Shown here piece after piece: positions 43,111 through 54,179 of a stretch of DNA of 64,000 nt (within the stretch, counting starts at the first letter, position 1; every line of letters starts with the position of its first letter). The stretch comes from Nemertoderma westbladi (taxonomy: Eukaryota > Xenacoelomorpha > Nemertodermatida > Nemertodermatidae), in assembly GCA_032718475.1 (NCBI GenBank), contig JAUCBJ010002288.1, forward strand, positions 1 through 64,000. Direction: 5' to 3'. Under the pieces are notes generated by a model. The model worked only from the letters and a program-made list of their open reading frames with translations, was not told the DNA's origin and searched no databases. Made by a program: the position numbers and the translations under genes.

Positions 43111-43837
43111 GTGGACAGAGAAGTAGATACACCGTATAGACGATGGAAGAAATGTGAGGCGGATAGAGAGGAGGAAAGAAAGCTAGAGGAAGTCGCTAGG
43201 AAAGAGAGGAGGGACGCAGCAGGTAGAGAGGCAGATATAAAGGGAGGGGAATATGATTTTGAGGCCCAAGTCTTGGATGAGTTGAGATGGGGATCGGAGG
43301 CCTCGGGTGAGTTTCAGCTAGGGGATGAGGTGGATTGGAAGGAAGAGTCGATGTCAGAGTCCTGACTAGGCAAAGGATGAGGCCCAGGAGTTCCAGTGGA
43401 TGTTTTTCAACATCAACCTACAGGCCCACCAGGAGATTACTAAGAGGAGACTAACATTCACATACCAGGAGGTAGTGACAGCGGCATCACATGGAGGGGT
43501 TATTAACACCGTAAGATATTTCGACAGATGGTCGCCAGAGAACATGATGGAATTCAGGAACTTTCTGGCGGAGCATGTGCCGCGTGGAATGAAGATCATC
43601 ATGTGGGATGCTACCGGAGGGAAGCAGGAGGGACACTCAGTGGGACCACTAGCGAAACGATACAGTGAAAGGATAACGTCCGTGCCCAAGGATCCAACTA
43701 CGGGGCTTGGCAAAATAGTATCAGCGTGGATGAGTAGCCTGAAGGGTAAACAGGAGGAAAAAAAACACCCGAGACAGGATGATGATAGGGGCAAAGAGAT
43801 GAGATGGTTTCTGGAGGGTACGGGAAGAGCACTCTAG
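43111..43837 (+). pseudogene. Downstream part of the accessory coding region
   Basis: Two adjacent frames, 43111-43365 and 43400-43837, encode an Arg/Glu-rich charged stretch and then a 145-residue piece with FTYQEVVTAASHGGVINTV and RGMKIIMWDATGG. I do not recognise a family. Continuity with the preceding ORF and the frame breaks suggest one decayed longer gene of about 600 residues. Confidence 0.4.
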
Positions 43838-43910
43838 AACTCTAGAACTGGGTACGGGTGGTGTTAATGTACCTGAAAGGCACCATGAGGAGTTAAATGT
43901 ACAAATAACT

Positions 43911-43920
43911 CATATAAGTG
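43911..43920. repeat. Target duplication left of the LINE insertion
   Basis: CATATAAGTG here and at 46085-46094 flank the inserted non-LTR element exactly: the tail starts at 43921 and the truncated 5' end is at 46084. Confidence 0.85.
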
Positions 43921-43935
43921 ATACTACTACTACTA

Positions 43936-45384
43936 CTAGGTCGAGCGAACTCGGACAGTGGAAATGAGATCCTTCCAGGCTTCCCGATTCTCCATAGTTG
44001 TCGCAATTTCGTTTCTCCTAAGTTCAGTATCCCTTTCAAGTTGATCTATATATGTTATGGCCGGTCGTCCACGACTACGCTTTCCATGAGTTGGTTGCCA
44101 GAAAAGTAGATCTGGTATGACCTCGTCTTTACTTCGCCAGCAGTGCCCACTGAATCTTAATCTGCATTCACGGAGGGTGGTTGATACAGGTGGTATTGTA
44201 CCATAAAGCTCGGCGTTTGTCATGTGTTGTCTCCAGCTGATGTTTAGGGCTGCCCTTAGTAGTCTTGTGTAGCAACTATCAATTCGTTGTTCAAGTGATT
44301 TAGTCAGTGTCCAGGTCTCACCCCCATATAAAAATACACTTTCCACTGTGGCTCGAAATAACTTAGTCTTCAGGTGCCTGGAGAGATCTGATTTCCAGAT
44401 GGTATCCATTTTTGATAGAGCTACCCAAGCCTTTGCTTTCCTAACTTCTATGTCCTTTTTGCTACTCTCTATCCATGATCCAAGGTACTGGAAGTCATCG
44501 ACCTTCCTTAGTTGATTATTATCAATGGTTGTCAAGTTTCCATCAACATTAAAGGTCATGAATTCGGACTTTGTAGCATTTATATGCAATCCAACCTCCT
44601 TAGCAGCCCTCTCCACTTTATTTAGTAGAAGCTGTGCATCTGCTAGGGTATTAGAGAGCAGGGCGATGTCATCCGCAAAGTCGGTGTCTGTGACTGCAGT
44701 TGCCGGATATCTACTACTTCTGCGTTCTTGAAGTGTGAATCCCAGGTCTTCACCCTTTGTGGCCGTCCTCATTGCGTAATCCAGCACAATTACAAATAGT
44801 AATGGTAGCTGGTCACCTTGCAGTACGCCAGCCAGGATTGAGAAAAACTCAGTTTCACCATCTGGTGAGAGTACCTGCGCTTCTGTGTCATAATATAACA
44901 ATCCAATGCCAGCAACAATTACTTCTGGTATTCCATAAGCTCTTAGGAATTCAAGCATTTTACCTCTATGGATGGAGTCGAATGCCTTCTTGAAGTCCAC
45001 AAAAGTCATGACAGCGGGGAGATTCTTTGACTTAATTCCTTCAATCAGTCTCCGTAGTGCAACTATCTGTGCTATTGTTGATCTACTTGGTCGAAATCCG
45101 TTTTGGCTCTTACGCAGTAGTTTCTCTATGTGAGGCCTAATCCTATATAGAATCATTTTATTGTATATTTTGGCAGCTACCACAAGCAGACAGATCCCAC
45201 GATAGCTTGTTGGTATACCGAGGTCTCCTTTCTTGGGGAGAGGCTTTAGTTGACCTTTAGTCCAAATTGGTGGTGGCTTTTCCCCTTTTAACATCCGGTT
45301 GCAAACATTTGGTCTGTTTAGCACTCCGGTTTTCCATACCTCCGCTGGGATTTCATCTAATCCACTCGCTTTATTATTGGACAT
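43936..45384 (-). CDS. Non-LTR reverse transcriptase ORF
   Basis: A 482-residue open frame. Motifs in order: GLDEIPAEVWK, LLPKKGD-type block (LKPLPKKGDLG), SYRGICLL, NGFRPSRSTIAQI, FVDFKKAFDSIH, GVLQGDQLPLLF and the catalytic FADD (codons 44666-44677). These are followed by YLGSWI, LFRATVESVFLYGGETW, the C-terminal GHCWRSKDE and GKRSRGRPA segments, and VRVRST-stop. In GVLQGDQLP the usual Pro-Leu order is retained with small changes. The N-terminal remainder of the protein (45357-46078) is present but frameshifted. The ORF has no early stops, so the insertion is fairly recent. Confidence 0.9.
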   Translation of the reverse strand: MSNNKASGLDEIPAEVWKTGVLNRPNVCNRMLKGEKPPPIWTKGQLKPLPKKGDLGIPTSYRGICLLVVAAKIYNKMILYRIRPHIEKLLRKSQNGFRPSRSTIAQIVALRRLIEGIKSKNLPAVMTFVDFKKAFDSIHRGKMLEFLRAYGIPEVIVAGIGLLYYDTEAQVLSPDGETEFFSILAGVLQGDQLPLLFVIVLDYAMRTATKGEDLGFTLQERRSSRYPATAVTDTDFADDIALLSNTLADAQLLLNKVERAAKEVGLHINATKSEFMTFNVDGNLTTIDNNQLRKVDDFQYLGSWIESSKKDIEVRKAKAWVALSKMDTIWKSDLSRHLKTKLFRATVESVFLYGGETWTLTKSLEQRIDSCYTRLLRAALNISWRQHMTNAELYGTIPPVSTTLRECRLRFSGHCWRSKDEVIPDLLFWQPTHGKRSRGRPAITYIDQLERDTELRRNEIATTMENREAWKDLISTVRVRST

Positions 45385-46078
45385 GCTTTTAATGCTTCTT
45401 TGGAGTTCGGCAGGTGTGAAGTCCCTGTTTCTATAGGTAGTGTCTTGTCATATATTTTCCTTGTAGGGCTGACCTCGATGTTTGGTGGCTGCCCAAGCAA
45501 GTTGCTGAAGTGATTTTTCCACTTCCCAACACGTTCTTCAGGACTATCGGCTTTGAGGCGCCCCTTTGCACAACTTTTCCGACCAGATACCTCATTTACA
45601 GTTTGCCAGGTAAGTCTTGATTGTTGCTTTATGTGAGCAATTGTAATTGCTTCAGTTTTATCCTGTATGTACTTTTCCTGGCTGATGTTGTAGGCCAATT
45701 TAAGATCGTCCTTAGCTTTCTCAACCTTGTTAATGTTTTCGGTTGTTCGGTTTTAACTTTGTAGGCTATCTTAAGATCTTCTCTCTTACAAGTAACCTCA
45801 GAGTTTTGCCATGGCACATATTGTTTTCGTTTGGGTTTCTGGGGGATATGCCTCTTAGCTGATTCCTTGTGGGCTGTTATTATATTCTGGTATATTGAAT
45901 TGGTGGATTGGTCTTCATCCATTGACTGAAGTGCTTCAAAGCGGTTTTGAACTTCTACTGTATAAGCATCCTTTACAGCATTGTCAGTTCTGAGTTTTTC
46001 CCAGTCATATTTGATTTGCTTGCTTGTCCTGGGTTTGCTGGCTCTCAAACTGAGTCTGATTTTCTGATATAAGAGCAA
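45357..46078 (-). pseudogene. Frameshifted upstream part of the LINE ORF
   Basis: Two overlapping - strand frames encode the linker between endonuclease and reverse transcriptase: KQYVPWQNSEVTCKR, then HIKQQSRLTWQTVNE and GKWKNHFSNLLGQPP. At least two frameshifts separate them from each other and from the reverse transcriptase frame. The endonuclease domain is absent because the element is truncated. Confidence 0.75.
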
Positions 46079-46094
46079 TTAATACATATAAGTG

Positions 46095-46712
46095 CAATTA
46101 ATATGGACATACGTAATCAATCAGTGCTATACATAGTCAGAGTACTACAGTATATATAGTACTATAGTCAGATACAACCTTTTTCCAATTAGCTACTGGG
46201 ACTGGGGACTAATTGACTGGAACAGGAGGACGAGACAAGGGACTCACTTATTATATACAACGTATACGTGTATAAGACCGTGGGAACCCAACAGGAGTAT
46301 GGAGAGTGAGAGCAAAAACAGGGTTAAGTATCAGAGAAGCAAGGGAGGGGAGGTATGAGAGTTTGAGGGGAAAGAGAAGATTGCGAGATCCAAGTGTGAG
46401 GGCGAGCAGAGAGGGTAATGAGTCCTATGGGACTAGTGAGCGAGGAGAATGGGCGGTAGAGTCCAGGATAAAAATTGTGTGAGGAGAAAGGGCGATCGTC
46501 TAAACAGAGACACCAGATGCCTTGGTACAGCTTAGCTCGCAGATGTACCAAGGATGGGTAGTGAAAACAGACACAGAGGAGCCAGTATGGAAAGCTGGTC
46601 CCGAGAAAAGAATTCCACCCCACATCCAATGCTAGATTGGATTCCAGCGGAATTGGAGCGCACTAAAGGTTGATGCTATCTTCTCACCGGGAAGATAGCA
46701 TGGGGGGGGGGG
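46095..46712 (+). other. 3' untranslated region and polypurine tract of BEL/Pao
   Basis: Non-coding, purine-rich DNA between the LINE insertion and the 3' LTR. It ends GGGAAGATAGCAT followed by 11 G at 46702-46712, an unusually pure polypurine tract directly abutting the LTR start TGTTAG. Confidence 0.75.
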
Positions 46713-47258
46713 TGTTAGCGGATCCAATTCGCTGCACCACCCAGCGGAAAATGGGGAAAGTGGGGATTTACCAATTATGTTCGGCTATGTCATATTAGCA
46801 ATATAATATCACATACCGACACACCAGGGCAATATACATTGCCAGCCAGAGGGAGAGATGCCAGCTCATCTCAGGGCAGAAGCTAGCCTATTGGCCCAGG
46901 AAAGATAGGTCAGCCAATGGTGGGGTGAATTACCATCAATTAAGCGCGCATTCATTGGCTAGGCCAAAGTAGCCGCAAGTATTGTGTGTAATTATAATAT
47001 AACCGTTACCCATGATAATTGTGCCTTCAGTTGGCTATATAGAAGTGTAGAAGTCACACGATTTTTAACCGTCATCGTTGATCATGCTATTATTGTTATC
47101 TGATTGTGCTATATTAATAATCTGACATTACGAACAACTGCAACTATAAAACTCAGTTATTCGTTCGGCCTCCGGCCTTTCAGAACTGCAACAGCCTTTG
47201 AGTAGCCCAGCGGACGCAGCGACCGGTCGGGATCTTCGCCAACTCAAATCCCGTCACA
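46713..47258 (+). mobile_element. 3' LTR of the BEL/Pao element (546 bp)
   Basis: Starts TGTTAGCGG after the polypurine tract and ends CCGTCACA before GTTTC, the target duplication. The length is usual for BEL/Pao LTRs. Only its first 48 bp have a partner at the left end. The right part contains a CTATAAAACTC TATA-like element near 47145, as expected near an LTR transcription start. Confidence 0.9.
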
Positions 47259-47263
47259 GTTTC

Positions 47264-47706
47264 ATTATATTGTTCGTGTTTTTTTGTAAAAAATTATTTT
47301 AATCAAAACGGTCTAACAAAGTGATAACAAACATTAATTTAATAAATAGTAAAATCTACTATAATCCACAACCATTTACATCGTCGTATAAACTAGCTCT
47401 TTTTACGATTATAGTGCGAGGTGCGAGGTAAATAATAATAAATAAATAACTTTAGTTTATCTTCGAATCAACTTTTATGGGATTCATAGTTCTAGATTTC
47501 AAGAGTTTTTAAAAAGTACTAAATTCTAAAAAGACATGTATTTGTGCAAATACAATAAAAAATGATAACATATGTTTACAAAGCTGACATAATGATAACC
47601 ATTAATTATGATGCATAGGGGATATAGATAGGCCTACTGTAGGCCTATATTATTATTTAAAATTCATCAATCAGCAGAATGCCAAGCAGTATATATAATT
47701 AGTTAC
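47264..47706. other. SLCO intron 3, 5' portion
   Basis: AT-rich non-coding sequence between the retrotransposon and SLCO exon 3. No feature is recognised apart from AGGCCTA motifs near 47630. Confidence 0.5.
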
Positions 47707-48095
47707 CTCGTTATCGCTAGAATAGGGAACATTCAACCCAGCGAACGGAACATTGGGGCAGTAGGCGAGGAACACGAGACTGAATAGAATACACGAACCG
47801 GCTGATATTGCGCAAAGACGTAAAATTCCTCGGCATGTGAGTTTCAGGAGTTTGGAGAGAATGCCTCCGGTTAATGTACCGCCGGCCCCGCCCACCACTA
47901 TAAGTGCACCGAGGATGTAGGAAGCAGTGCTGCTGGTCACACCGAACTGGGTTTGTATGAACTTTAACAGGAACACAGCGCAACCATTTATAAGGAATCC
48001 GTTGAGACAGCTGCTAAGTACTACGAACATGTAGGTTGGATTCTGTATTAAATACCAAACGCATTTAGGCAAGTCTTTTATACTTTCTCCAAAAC
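47707..48095 (-). CDS. SLCO/OATP transporter exon 3
   Basis: Starts after acceptor TTTCCTTTCAG with two bases completing Gly, then FGESIKDLPKCVWYLIQNPTYM, the family's cytosolic loop before helix 7. It encodes helices 7-9, including FVVLSSCLNGFLINGCAVFLLKF, SYILGALIVVGGAGGTLTGG and CILFSLVFLAYC. It ends at PYSSDNE with donor GTAACT (47706 downward). The 389-nt length fits phase 2 in and phase 0 out. The following intron is about 15 kb because of the retrotransposon. Confidence 0.95.
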
Positions 48096-49096
48096 CTGAA
48101 AGGAAATCAAAGATTTCTAGTAAGCCTCTACTTCTTGTGTCTCTTATGATTCCTCACCTTGTGTGGTGTATCCTTCATAGATGAAGTAGTTTGAATGGGT
48201 TAATTAATACATACACATAGAGGGAGTGAAAGTGATAGTATTTGAGTACCGGTACAATGTCAACTAGCTGACTGGTGTATAGAAACTATATGAAATTGCT
48301 AGTCCATAGACTTCCAGCTGTTAAGTCTATAAACTTTCACCTAGTAGACCATTTGTCGTAATTTGTAGACACATTGACACAACTAAAGTTTATGGAGATT
48401 CTTTGAGCCATACAATATGTAGTTTATTGACCCCCAGAGCACTTCTTAAGTTGATAACTTGACCCACACGGTTGTTTGTAGCAGATAGTAGTGCCGCAAA
48501 CAACAAACTAACCGTATGTGATAAAAGTGATCTCCAGTCTGTCAGTGAAATTTACCATTATTTTTTAAAACTCAATGTTGGTGCTTTGTTTGTGGTAACT
48601 TTGCGAGATTAGGGTGTAACTCGATTGCTGAGGTGTTGTTTTACAATTAACATACAAACTACACAGTAATTCAGAACCAACAAAGATTCGTATTAAACTC
48701 CACCTCTCATAAACTGGCGGTTAGACAATATTTAATCCAAGTTTAACGCCAAGGTTCCACCTTGGTGTAGTGATTGCATTGAATTCACATCTCCCGTAGG
48801 TCGTGGGTTCGATCCTCACACGGGCCATGGCAATTTTCGTTTCGGCACGAATGCTTTAAAGGGACCAGCCAGGGCGCATCTCTGCCTTGCATCCTTATCT
48901 GGTAGCTAAATGAGTACTGGAGTTTCCTCTGGGGAGTAAAGTTCTGGGGGACCGCATTGGAAATAAGTCGACAGACTTTGAGCGTAATCCCTGGCCTATC
49001 GGCCGAAGAAAATGTACTTTTACTTTTTACTTTTATTAATAATTTTATAGGGTCAATACCTCATGTACTGTATATGATTGTTTAATGTATATCAAC
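48096..49096. other. SLCO intron 2
   Basis: Non-coding. It contains a tRNA-derived SINE (see separate entry) and otherwise AT-rich unique-looking sequence. Confidence 0.6.
48757..49036 (+). mobile_element. tRNA-derived SINE
   Basis: The head has an A box (TTGGTGTAGTGATT, from 48762) and a perfect B box, GGTTCGATCC, at 48806-48815, 43 bp apart as in tRNA genes. A conserved-looking body follows, ending in a TACTTTTACTTTTTAC simple tail near 49035. The total is about 280 bp. It lies in SLCO intron 2, antisense to the gene. The left boundary is approximate and I did not find a clear target duplication. Confidence 0.8.
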
Positions 49097-49258
49097 CTGG
49101 TTTATCGAGAATCTCATTGGACGCATTCATATGAACTTCCGATGACTTTGACAACTTTGTGTTCCGGAAGTTTGGAAGACGTTTCGGATAGGCACTGATC
49201 GGTACTGAGACAAGGAAACATAAAAAGGCTGAAGGAACGAAACCTAACCACCAATTAC
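49097..49258 (-). CDS. SLCO/OATP transporter exon 2
   Basis: A 162-nt exon found by phase and family pattern. Acceptor TTACTCCAG at 49259 upward; first bases complete Gly to give GNWWLGF. It then encodes helix 6 (FVPSAFLCFLVSVPIS), the PKRLPN segment and part of the central cytosolic loop, ending NEILDKP plus one base of Gly, with donor GTTGAT. Splicing gives FIG-NWWLGF and KPG-FGESIKD, both continuous with family alignments. The OATP signature normally reads GAWWxGF; here Ala is replaced by Asn. Confidence 0.93.
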
Positions 49259-49716
49259 CTGGAGTAATAAAAATTTAAAAATGTGATTTATAAAATATTA
49301 GCTAATTATTTTTGTGCGTCGCGTCCTAAGGGATAGGTAGGTCCAGTATCATGGTTACCAGAGGCAAAGTAATAATTATTAATAAAATATTTATTTAGGC
49401 CTAAAGGATATGTTGGTACTGCTACCCTGAGCACCATGTACAGTAAAAGTAATATCAATATCTTTTGTTAACCTCTTTGGGGAATTTCACGAAAAATATG
49501 TTTTACATAAATGTTTCATGAGCGTTTTTATCAACAATCGCTTCGAAATGACAGCTCACATATCACCACATCAGACATGCTTTATGCGATTTCAAAAATT
49601 GCAGTGTAACTCTTCGAAAAATAGGCCTAAAAAAAAGAAATAAGAAATTGTCATTTCATTGTTCTTTTAATAAAATTATTTATTTACTTTCTGATTTTTT
49701 TTGTTTTGTAAATTAC
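49259..49716. other. SLCO intron 1 (between coding exons 1 and 2)
   Basis: Non-coding, AT-rich. No repeat or gene is recognised. Confidence 0.6.
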
Positions 49717-50485
49717 CTATAAATAATTGTGAGCTCTCTGGAACTCCTTGTGACACAAAATCCGTTGGAATAGAAAGAAATATACCACTAAGGAGAAAAC
49801 CTAACGCAGGGCCTGCTATTGAAACGCTGTAGAAAACCCCCAAATATAAGGAAGAGTCAGATTTCTTAACGTTTTCATTTATGTATGAGTTGCCGACGGT
49901 ATATAGTGGCGCGAAACCGATGCCGTGGAAAATCTGGGCTAAAAAGAAAACGTACATATAGTTCGAGAGATTGGGGGTATCTGAGTCCTGGCAATCAACG
50001 TTGCTTGAGCCAGTCACACAGTAGGGAGTCTGATCGGAACCAATCACGTGATACATAGGTGTAGTCACGTGAGGTAGGAAATATATAAAGGAGCCGACAC
50101 CGTGTAACACCGCTCCCATTGCGATCCACATACTCTTGTTGTTGTCGCCTAGGTAACTGATAGGTACTAGACACAGAGCGCCCGTGATGTCATAGAAGGC
50201 AACGATCAACCCAGATTGGGTACTCAGGAAGCCAAAACGACGCTCTAAGGAAGTTATTCCCGTGTTAATGAAACCACTTATTACGAGCTGCTGAACCGTA
50301 GAAAAAAAACACATGAAGAATAAAAGAAACTTTACGTTGTTGAATATTTGCAACGATTTCGGTTTGAATTTCCCCCAACCCCAACTTTCATTATCATCGA
50401 ATCCTTCTGTAGTATCTTTTATTGCGGCTTCATTTACAGGTTGAAGTTTATTAACCGACAGTAACTTTGGTTGTTCCGCCATCAT
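49717..50485 (-). CDS. SLCO/OATP transporter, first coding exon
   Basis: Encodes the N-terminus and helices 1-5. Two adjacent start codons, 50485-50483 and 50482-50480, begin MMAEQPKLL; the second has the better context (A at -3, G at +4). An in-frame upstream ATG exists at 50536, but a TATATTAG acceptor-like site between them makes it doubtful. Family features in order: FLLFFMCFFSTVQQLVISG (helix 1), TGITSLERRFGFLSTQSG, FYDITGALCLVPISYLG (helix 2), WIAMGAVLHGVGSF, the extracellular loop with Cys residues, FFLAQIFHGIGFAPLYTVG, YINENVKKSDSSLYLG and helix 5. The exon ends at LFI plus one base of Gly; donor GTAATT at 49716 downward. Confidence 0.95.
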
Positions 50486-53400
50486 AAAATCATATGTACT
50501 AATATAGAAACATATAGTTATGAATAAATTAATCAAGAAAATAATATTACGTTCATAAATTGGAAACTTTTAACAATAGTTTATATGCCAGTTTCTAAAG
50601 GGTAGACATTAAATAAAATGCTAGAAATTAGTGTTTCAATTTCAATATAATTAAGAGAAAGGTAATTAGCAATTAGCATTCATTCTATTGTCCTTGTACT
50701 GTAATTCACTTACAGTAAATTATAGTATCCAAATTATTTGCGTAGATACAATAATACAGTATATAACAAATCAAAATCACTAACTACACACAGATAATTA
50801 TCTTGATCGTCCATTAATTAAGATACATTAAATCGATATAACTTCAAACCAAAATTAAAGAAATTGTAGAGCAGATATGATTTAAGATAAAGTAAATGTT
50901 TAGAGCAGATAGGATATGAGATAATATTAATGTTACTGTGTTAAACAATATTAACTTATCTGTGTTTCTTGGTGCCTAATGTTATTTGTACTGTATTAAG
51001 CCGTGCACAAAAATTAATATAAATAATTATTAACCTCTATTACATTTAAATAACACTACTGTATTATTTATTAGTAAATTAGCATTTTGTTTGTTTAATG
51101 GTTGAATCTCAAATTATACTCTTTATAAACAATATATTGATAAATTGGTTTGGTGGAAAGCTTATTGGATAGGCGGGTGTGGCTTTTATGCGGGTGTAGC
51201 TATTGGCAACAAATGACATATTTTACAAAAGAATTATAGCTACTCCACAGTAACTAACAACTACAGTAATTCACTTTACCATTACCGCCGCGAGGTTAAG
51301 GAACTTTAATAAAGCCGCTTTATCGCGCAGCTGTATAAATAGTAATTGGTGGTAAATACAGTAGCGGCGTAGTAATAATAATATGGTACCATACCGGTAG
51401 CATACTTGTTATCAAATAGGGTTGGTGCGCGAAAATTTTTTAATATATCGTCTCAATGTTAAATTACCAATAGAAAAATATGTATCAATATATACAGTAC
51501 AGGCCACCAGAAAACGCAGATTTGTACAATTGTGAACACATTTTATCAAATGTGTACCAGTGTAATGTAATGTTGTTGAACGGGACAATTGAACATAATT
51601 GAACATAATTGAATTGGCAACAACCAAACTTTTTTCGCCAAAGGATAAAATTGAATACTTTTGAAACGCTTAGTAATCTGGAAACTCTCTGTAGTTTGCC
51701 GCGAACTGTCACTCACTGCAGCTGGAAATGCGATAAGGATTTTGTTTACCTTTATAGTGTGCGGTTAATAGTGTCTAGTAGGCAGGCCTATAGTTAGTGA
51801 TGTTAAGCCATCTTCTGGTGTTTCTCTGTGCCCTCTCGGTGTCAGACTAATGGCGCGACATCTCCCTGCACTAAATTAATTATTCAATGGTCTAGGCTCG
51901 TCCATCCATATACCCATCCACTCCCATACACTCCATGAACCTCCATGTGGTCTTGTATGTAGTTCTCTCTCTACCAATACAGCCCATGTCCGCAATGTTA
52001 CGTCCTGTGGGCTCTCTCATCTACCTGATATCGGACATACAGGCGCACCGCACACTAAGCCTTTGTCGGCAGGTCGGTCCCAGCAAGTTAGCTAGATAAC
52101 TCGCCATAACCTACCAATCAGATGACTTGAACAAATGTGTTCACATGTGATCACATTGGATGAAATCTGCTTTTTCTGGTGGCCTGTACTGTATCAATAG
52201 GAAAAGAGCAGGTTACAGTGGCTCGACATTGTAATCAAATCAATAAACTGAAGTCAATAGAAAATGGTTCAGTTTTACCTTTTATACAGTACATTCATCA
52301 GCTGTTAGATTGTGCATTATTATTACGTCACAAGTCCCCCCCCCCCCCTCTCTGTCTTTAATAAAATATGACACATAAAATTACGCACTAAAATAATATT
52401 ATTGTGATACACAATTAGAAAATCAAGGTAGAACTAACTCTGCTACAGTACTCGACTGCATTTGTTCCCAGTAAATAACAATAAATTTCTTATTTGAAAT
52501 TGATAAATAAACGTTTAATATGACGTGATTACCACAGAGAGAAAAAATAATCAAGCGTTTAAATACCACTTGGCGGCGAGAGAAAATACAAATATAACGT
52601 TAATAACCACATTGTCACAGGTAATTACAGAGATAATCGCCTGTCCCAGAAGGTGATATACGGTTACAAAACCTGAAGCAAATATAGCAGTATTTTTAAC
52701 TACTTAGGCTAATATAGTTAGGCTAGGTTTATTTGTTGAATTATTATAACTTTATATATTTTCCTGGGACAAGCGATAATCAGTATTTCTTGTAATATTC
52801 GGGTTATTTTGGTGATTAATTTTGAGAACTACTATTGTATTTCTCGTAACACACAGATCCACGCCCGAGCATTACATTCCCAATTGATCATCATGCTGGC
52901 TATTTAAAAAAAAAAACCTTCTAAAACATATTTTGAGGGGAGAGCCACGAAGTAAGGTTAGCCTTTTCGTAGAGGTAAAAAAAAAAAACATTAATCAATA
53001 ACCAGTCGATCGATCGGGAATTCCGACTATTTGAACGATATATAATAACCTCAATGAAATGTAACCAAATTTGGTACACATGTACATACTGTACACTAAG
53101 AAATCTGACAAATTATAATATGTCTGCCAATAATGTACTTCTTTTCAGCTGCGTCTTTTCATACTGGACTGGTCATCTTCGTGACTTTCTTTTTTTTCCC
53201 GTCTTCCAGACGCTTTTAATATATAAAAATGTATCATACAGTAGGCCTACATACTTGTGTTTTTTTTTCCCTGTATTGTATTGATTTTCTTTATTCATTG
53301 CAGTTTGTGCTTCCCTGCTCGGGGCCCCACCCCACCATACCTAGCTATATTATTATAATTTGTTAATCTAGTCTGTTGTTTAAATCACTGTGATATGGGT

Positions 53401-53960
53401 GTTCTTTGCCTGGCATAAATAAATAAATAAATAAATAAATTCAATATATAAACAGTAAAATCAAGAGTGGGAAATTCAAATTCAAAGTAAATAATTATCA
53501 ACCCTTAGGCCTACTGCCTTTGTGCCTTTCTAATGATTTCATGATGTCCCGTCATGTTCGTGCTTTTAAGAATTAGATAATTTTCACCCTAGGCCCTACA
53601 ATTTTATTAGCATATAAATCTTGCTTAAGGTTTGCCCACCACCGAGATAGTAACATCGGATATAAATCAGTCTACGCGGCAATTTCTTACTTACCAGTGC
53701 AGCAGTGCAGACAGCAGTAACGTACCGGTAGTCCTACTGTATGTCATTACTTCTGAGTCTCTAGCGGATCCCCAATTAAATGTCTTAACTTTTCAATTTC
53801 GTAAAAGATAGACTTTATGATTCTCTACAAGCAACCAAAATTTCAGCTCTGGAAAATGAGGCGTTCCAGAGAAATTTAACATTTTCTAAAAACCACATAA
53901 TCTATCGTAGCTAGCTGGACGTCAGACTGAATGATTTTTCACCAAACTTTCGGCCTACAA
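50486..53960. other. Upstream of SLCO: no gene recognised
   Basis: AT-rich DNA that should include the SLCO 5' UTR and promoter, which I cannot localise. It contains a 13-base poly-C run at 52326-52338. A segment ending in an (AAAT)n tail at 53415-53440, preceded by TGCCTGGC, resembles a non-LTR or SINE 3' end. Small ORFs here show no domains. Confidence 0.45.
53415..53441 (+). repeat. (AAAT)n microsatellite
   Basis: About six tandem ATAA/AAAT units directly after TTTGCCTGGC. The arrangement is typical of a retroposon tail, but no reverse transcriptase sequence is visible upstream. Confidence 0.8.
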
Positions 53961-53979
53961 CTTTCCCTCTACTACTTAC

Positions 53980-54075
53980 CTACTAAGTTTGGTTAAATTC
54001 CGAACCAGTGATGCCAAGAAATTCGCGTTCAAACATTTACTGGACAGACAGGCGGACGGACGGACCGACGGGCAG
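53980..54075 (+). repeat. Dispersed-repeat fragment ending in GGACGGACGG
   Basis: AAGTTTGGTTAAATTCCG, CATTTACTGGACAGACAGG and CGGACGGACGGACC resemble fragments near 20190 and 23015. It precedes the reverse transcriptase remnant and may belong to the same inserted unit. Confidence 0.4.
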
Positions 54076-54179
54076 ACATGCACAATTTGCCCTTTATGAA
54101 CCGTATGCCAAGGCTTACCGACTACGTGTCGACACGTGCACACACAGTAGGACGAATCATCAAAATACTGTACATTCGT

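Larger units (their letters stand above)
43921..46084 (-). mobile_element. 5'-truncated non-LTR retrotransposon, RTE-like
   Basis: On the - strand the element ends in a (TAG)n microsatellite tail at 43921-43938. There is essentially no 3' UTR: the reverse transcriptase stop codon is the first TAG of the tail. The 5' end is cut at 46084, so the endonuclease is absent. The 10-bp target duplication CATATAAGTG flanks it. The short 3' end, simple-repeat tail and heavy 5' truncation fit the RTE-like group of non-LTR elements. Confidence 0.88.
32824..47258 (+). mobile_element. BEL/Pao LTR retrotransposon, decayed, in SLCO intron 3
   Basis: A 14.4-kb element flanked by a 5-bp target duplication, GTTTC at 32819-32823 and at 47259-47263. 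It begins TGTTAG and its 3' LTR ends GTCACA. Internal order is gag, zinc knuckle, retropepsin, reverse transcriptase, RNase H, integrase and a DUF5641-like tail, which is the BEL/Pao order. An additional ORF lies downstream. A polypurine tract with 11 G precedes the 3' LTR. The 5' LTR is reduced to 48 bp and no primer-binding site is seen. Stops, frameshifts and lost catalytic residues show it is inactive. Two later insertions are nested at 40452-41025 and 43921-46084. Its sense strand is antisense to the host gene. Confidence 0.93.

Noticed and set aside
42020-43837. An envelope gene making the BEL/Pao element virus-like
   Set aside because: No signal peptide, transmembrane anchor, cysteine pattern or furin-type site is visible.
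50486-50536. Upstream in-frame ATG extending the SLCO N-terminus with a hydrophobic segment
   Set aside because: The extension has no family counterpart, poor start context and an acceptor-like TATATTAG just before the better start.
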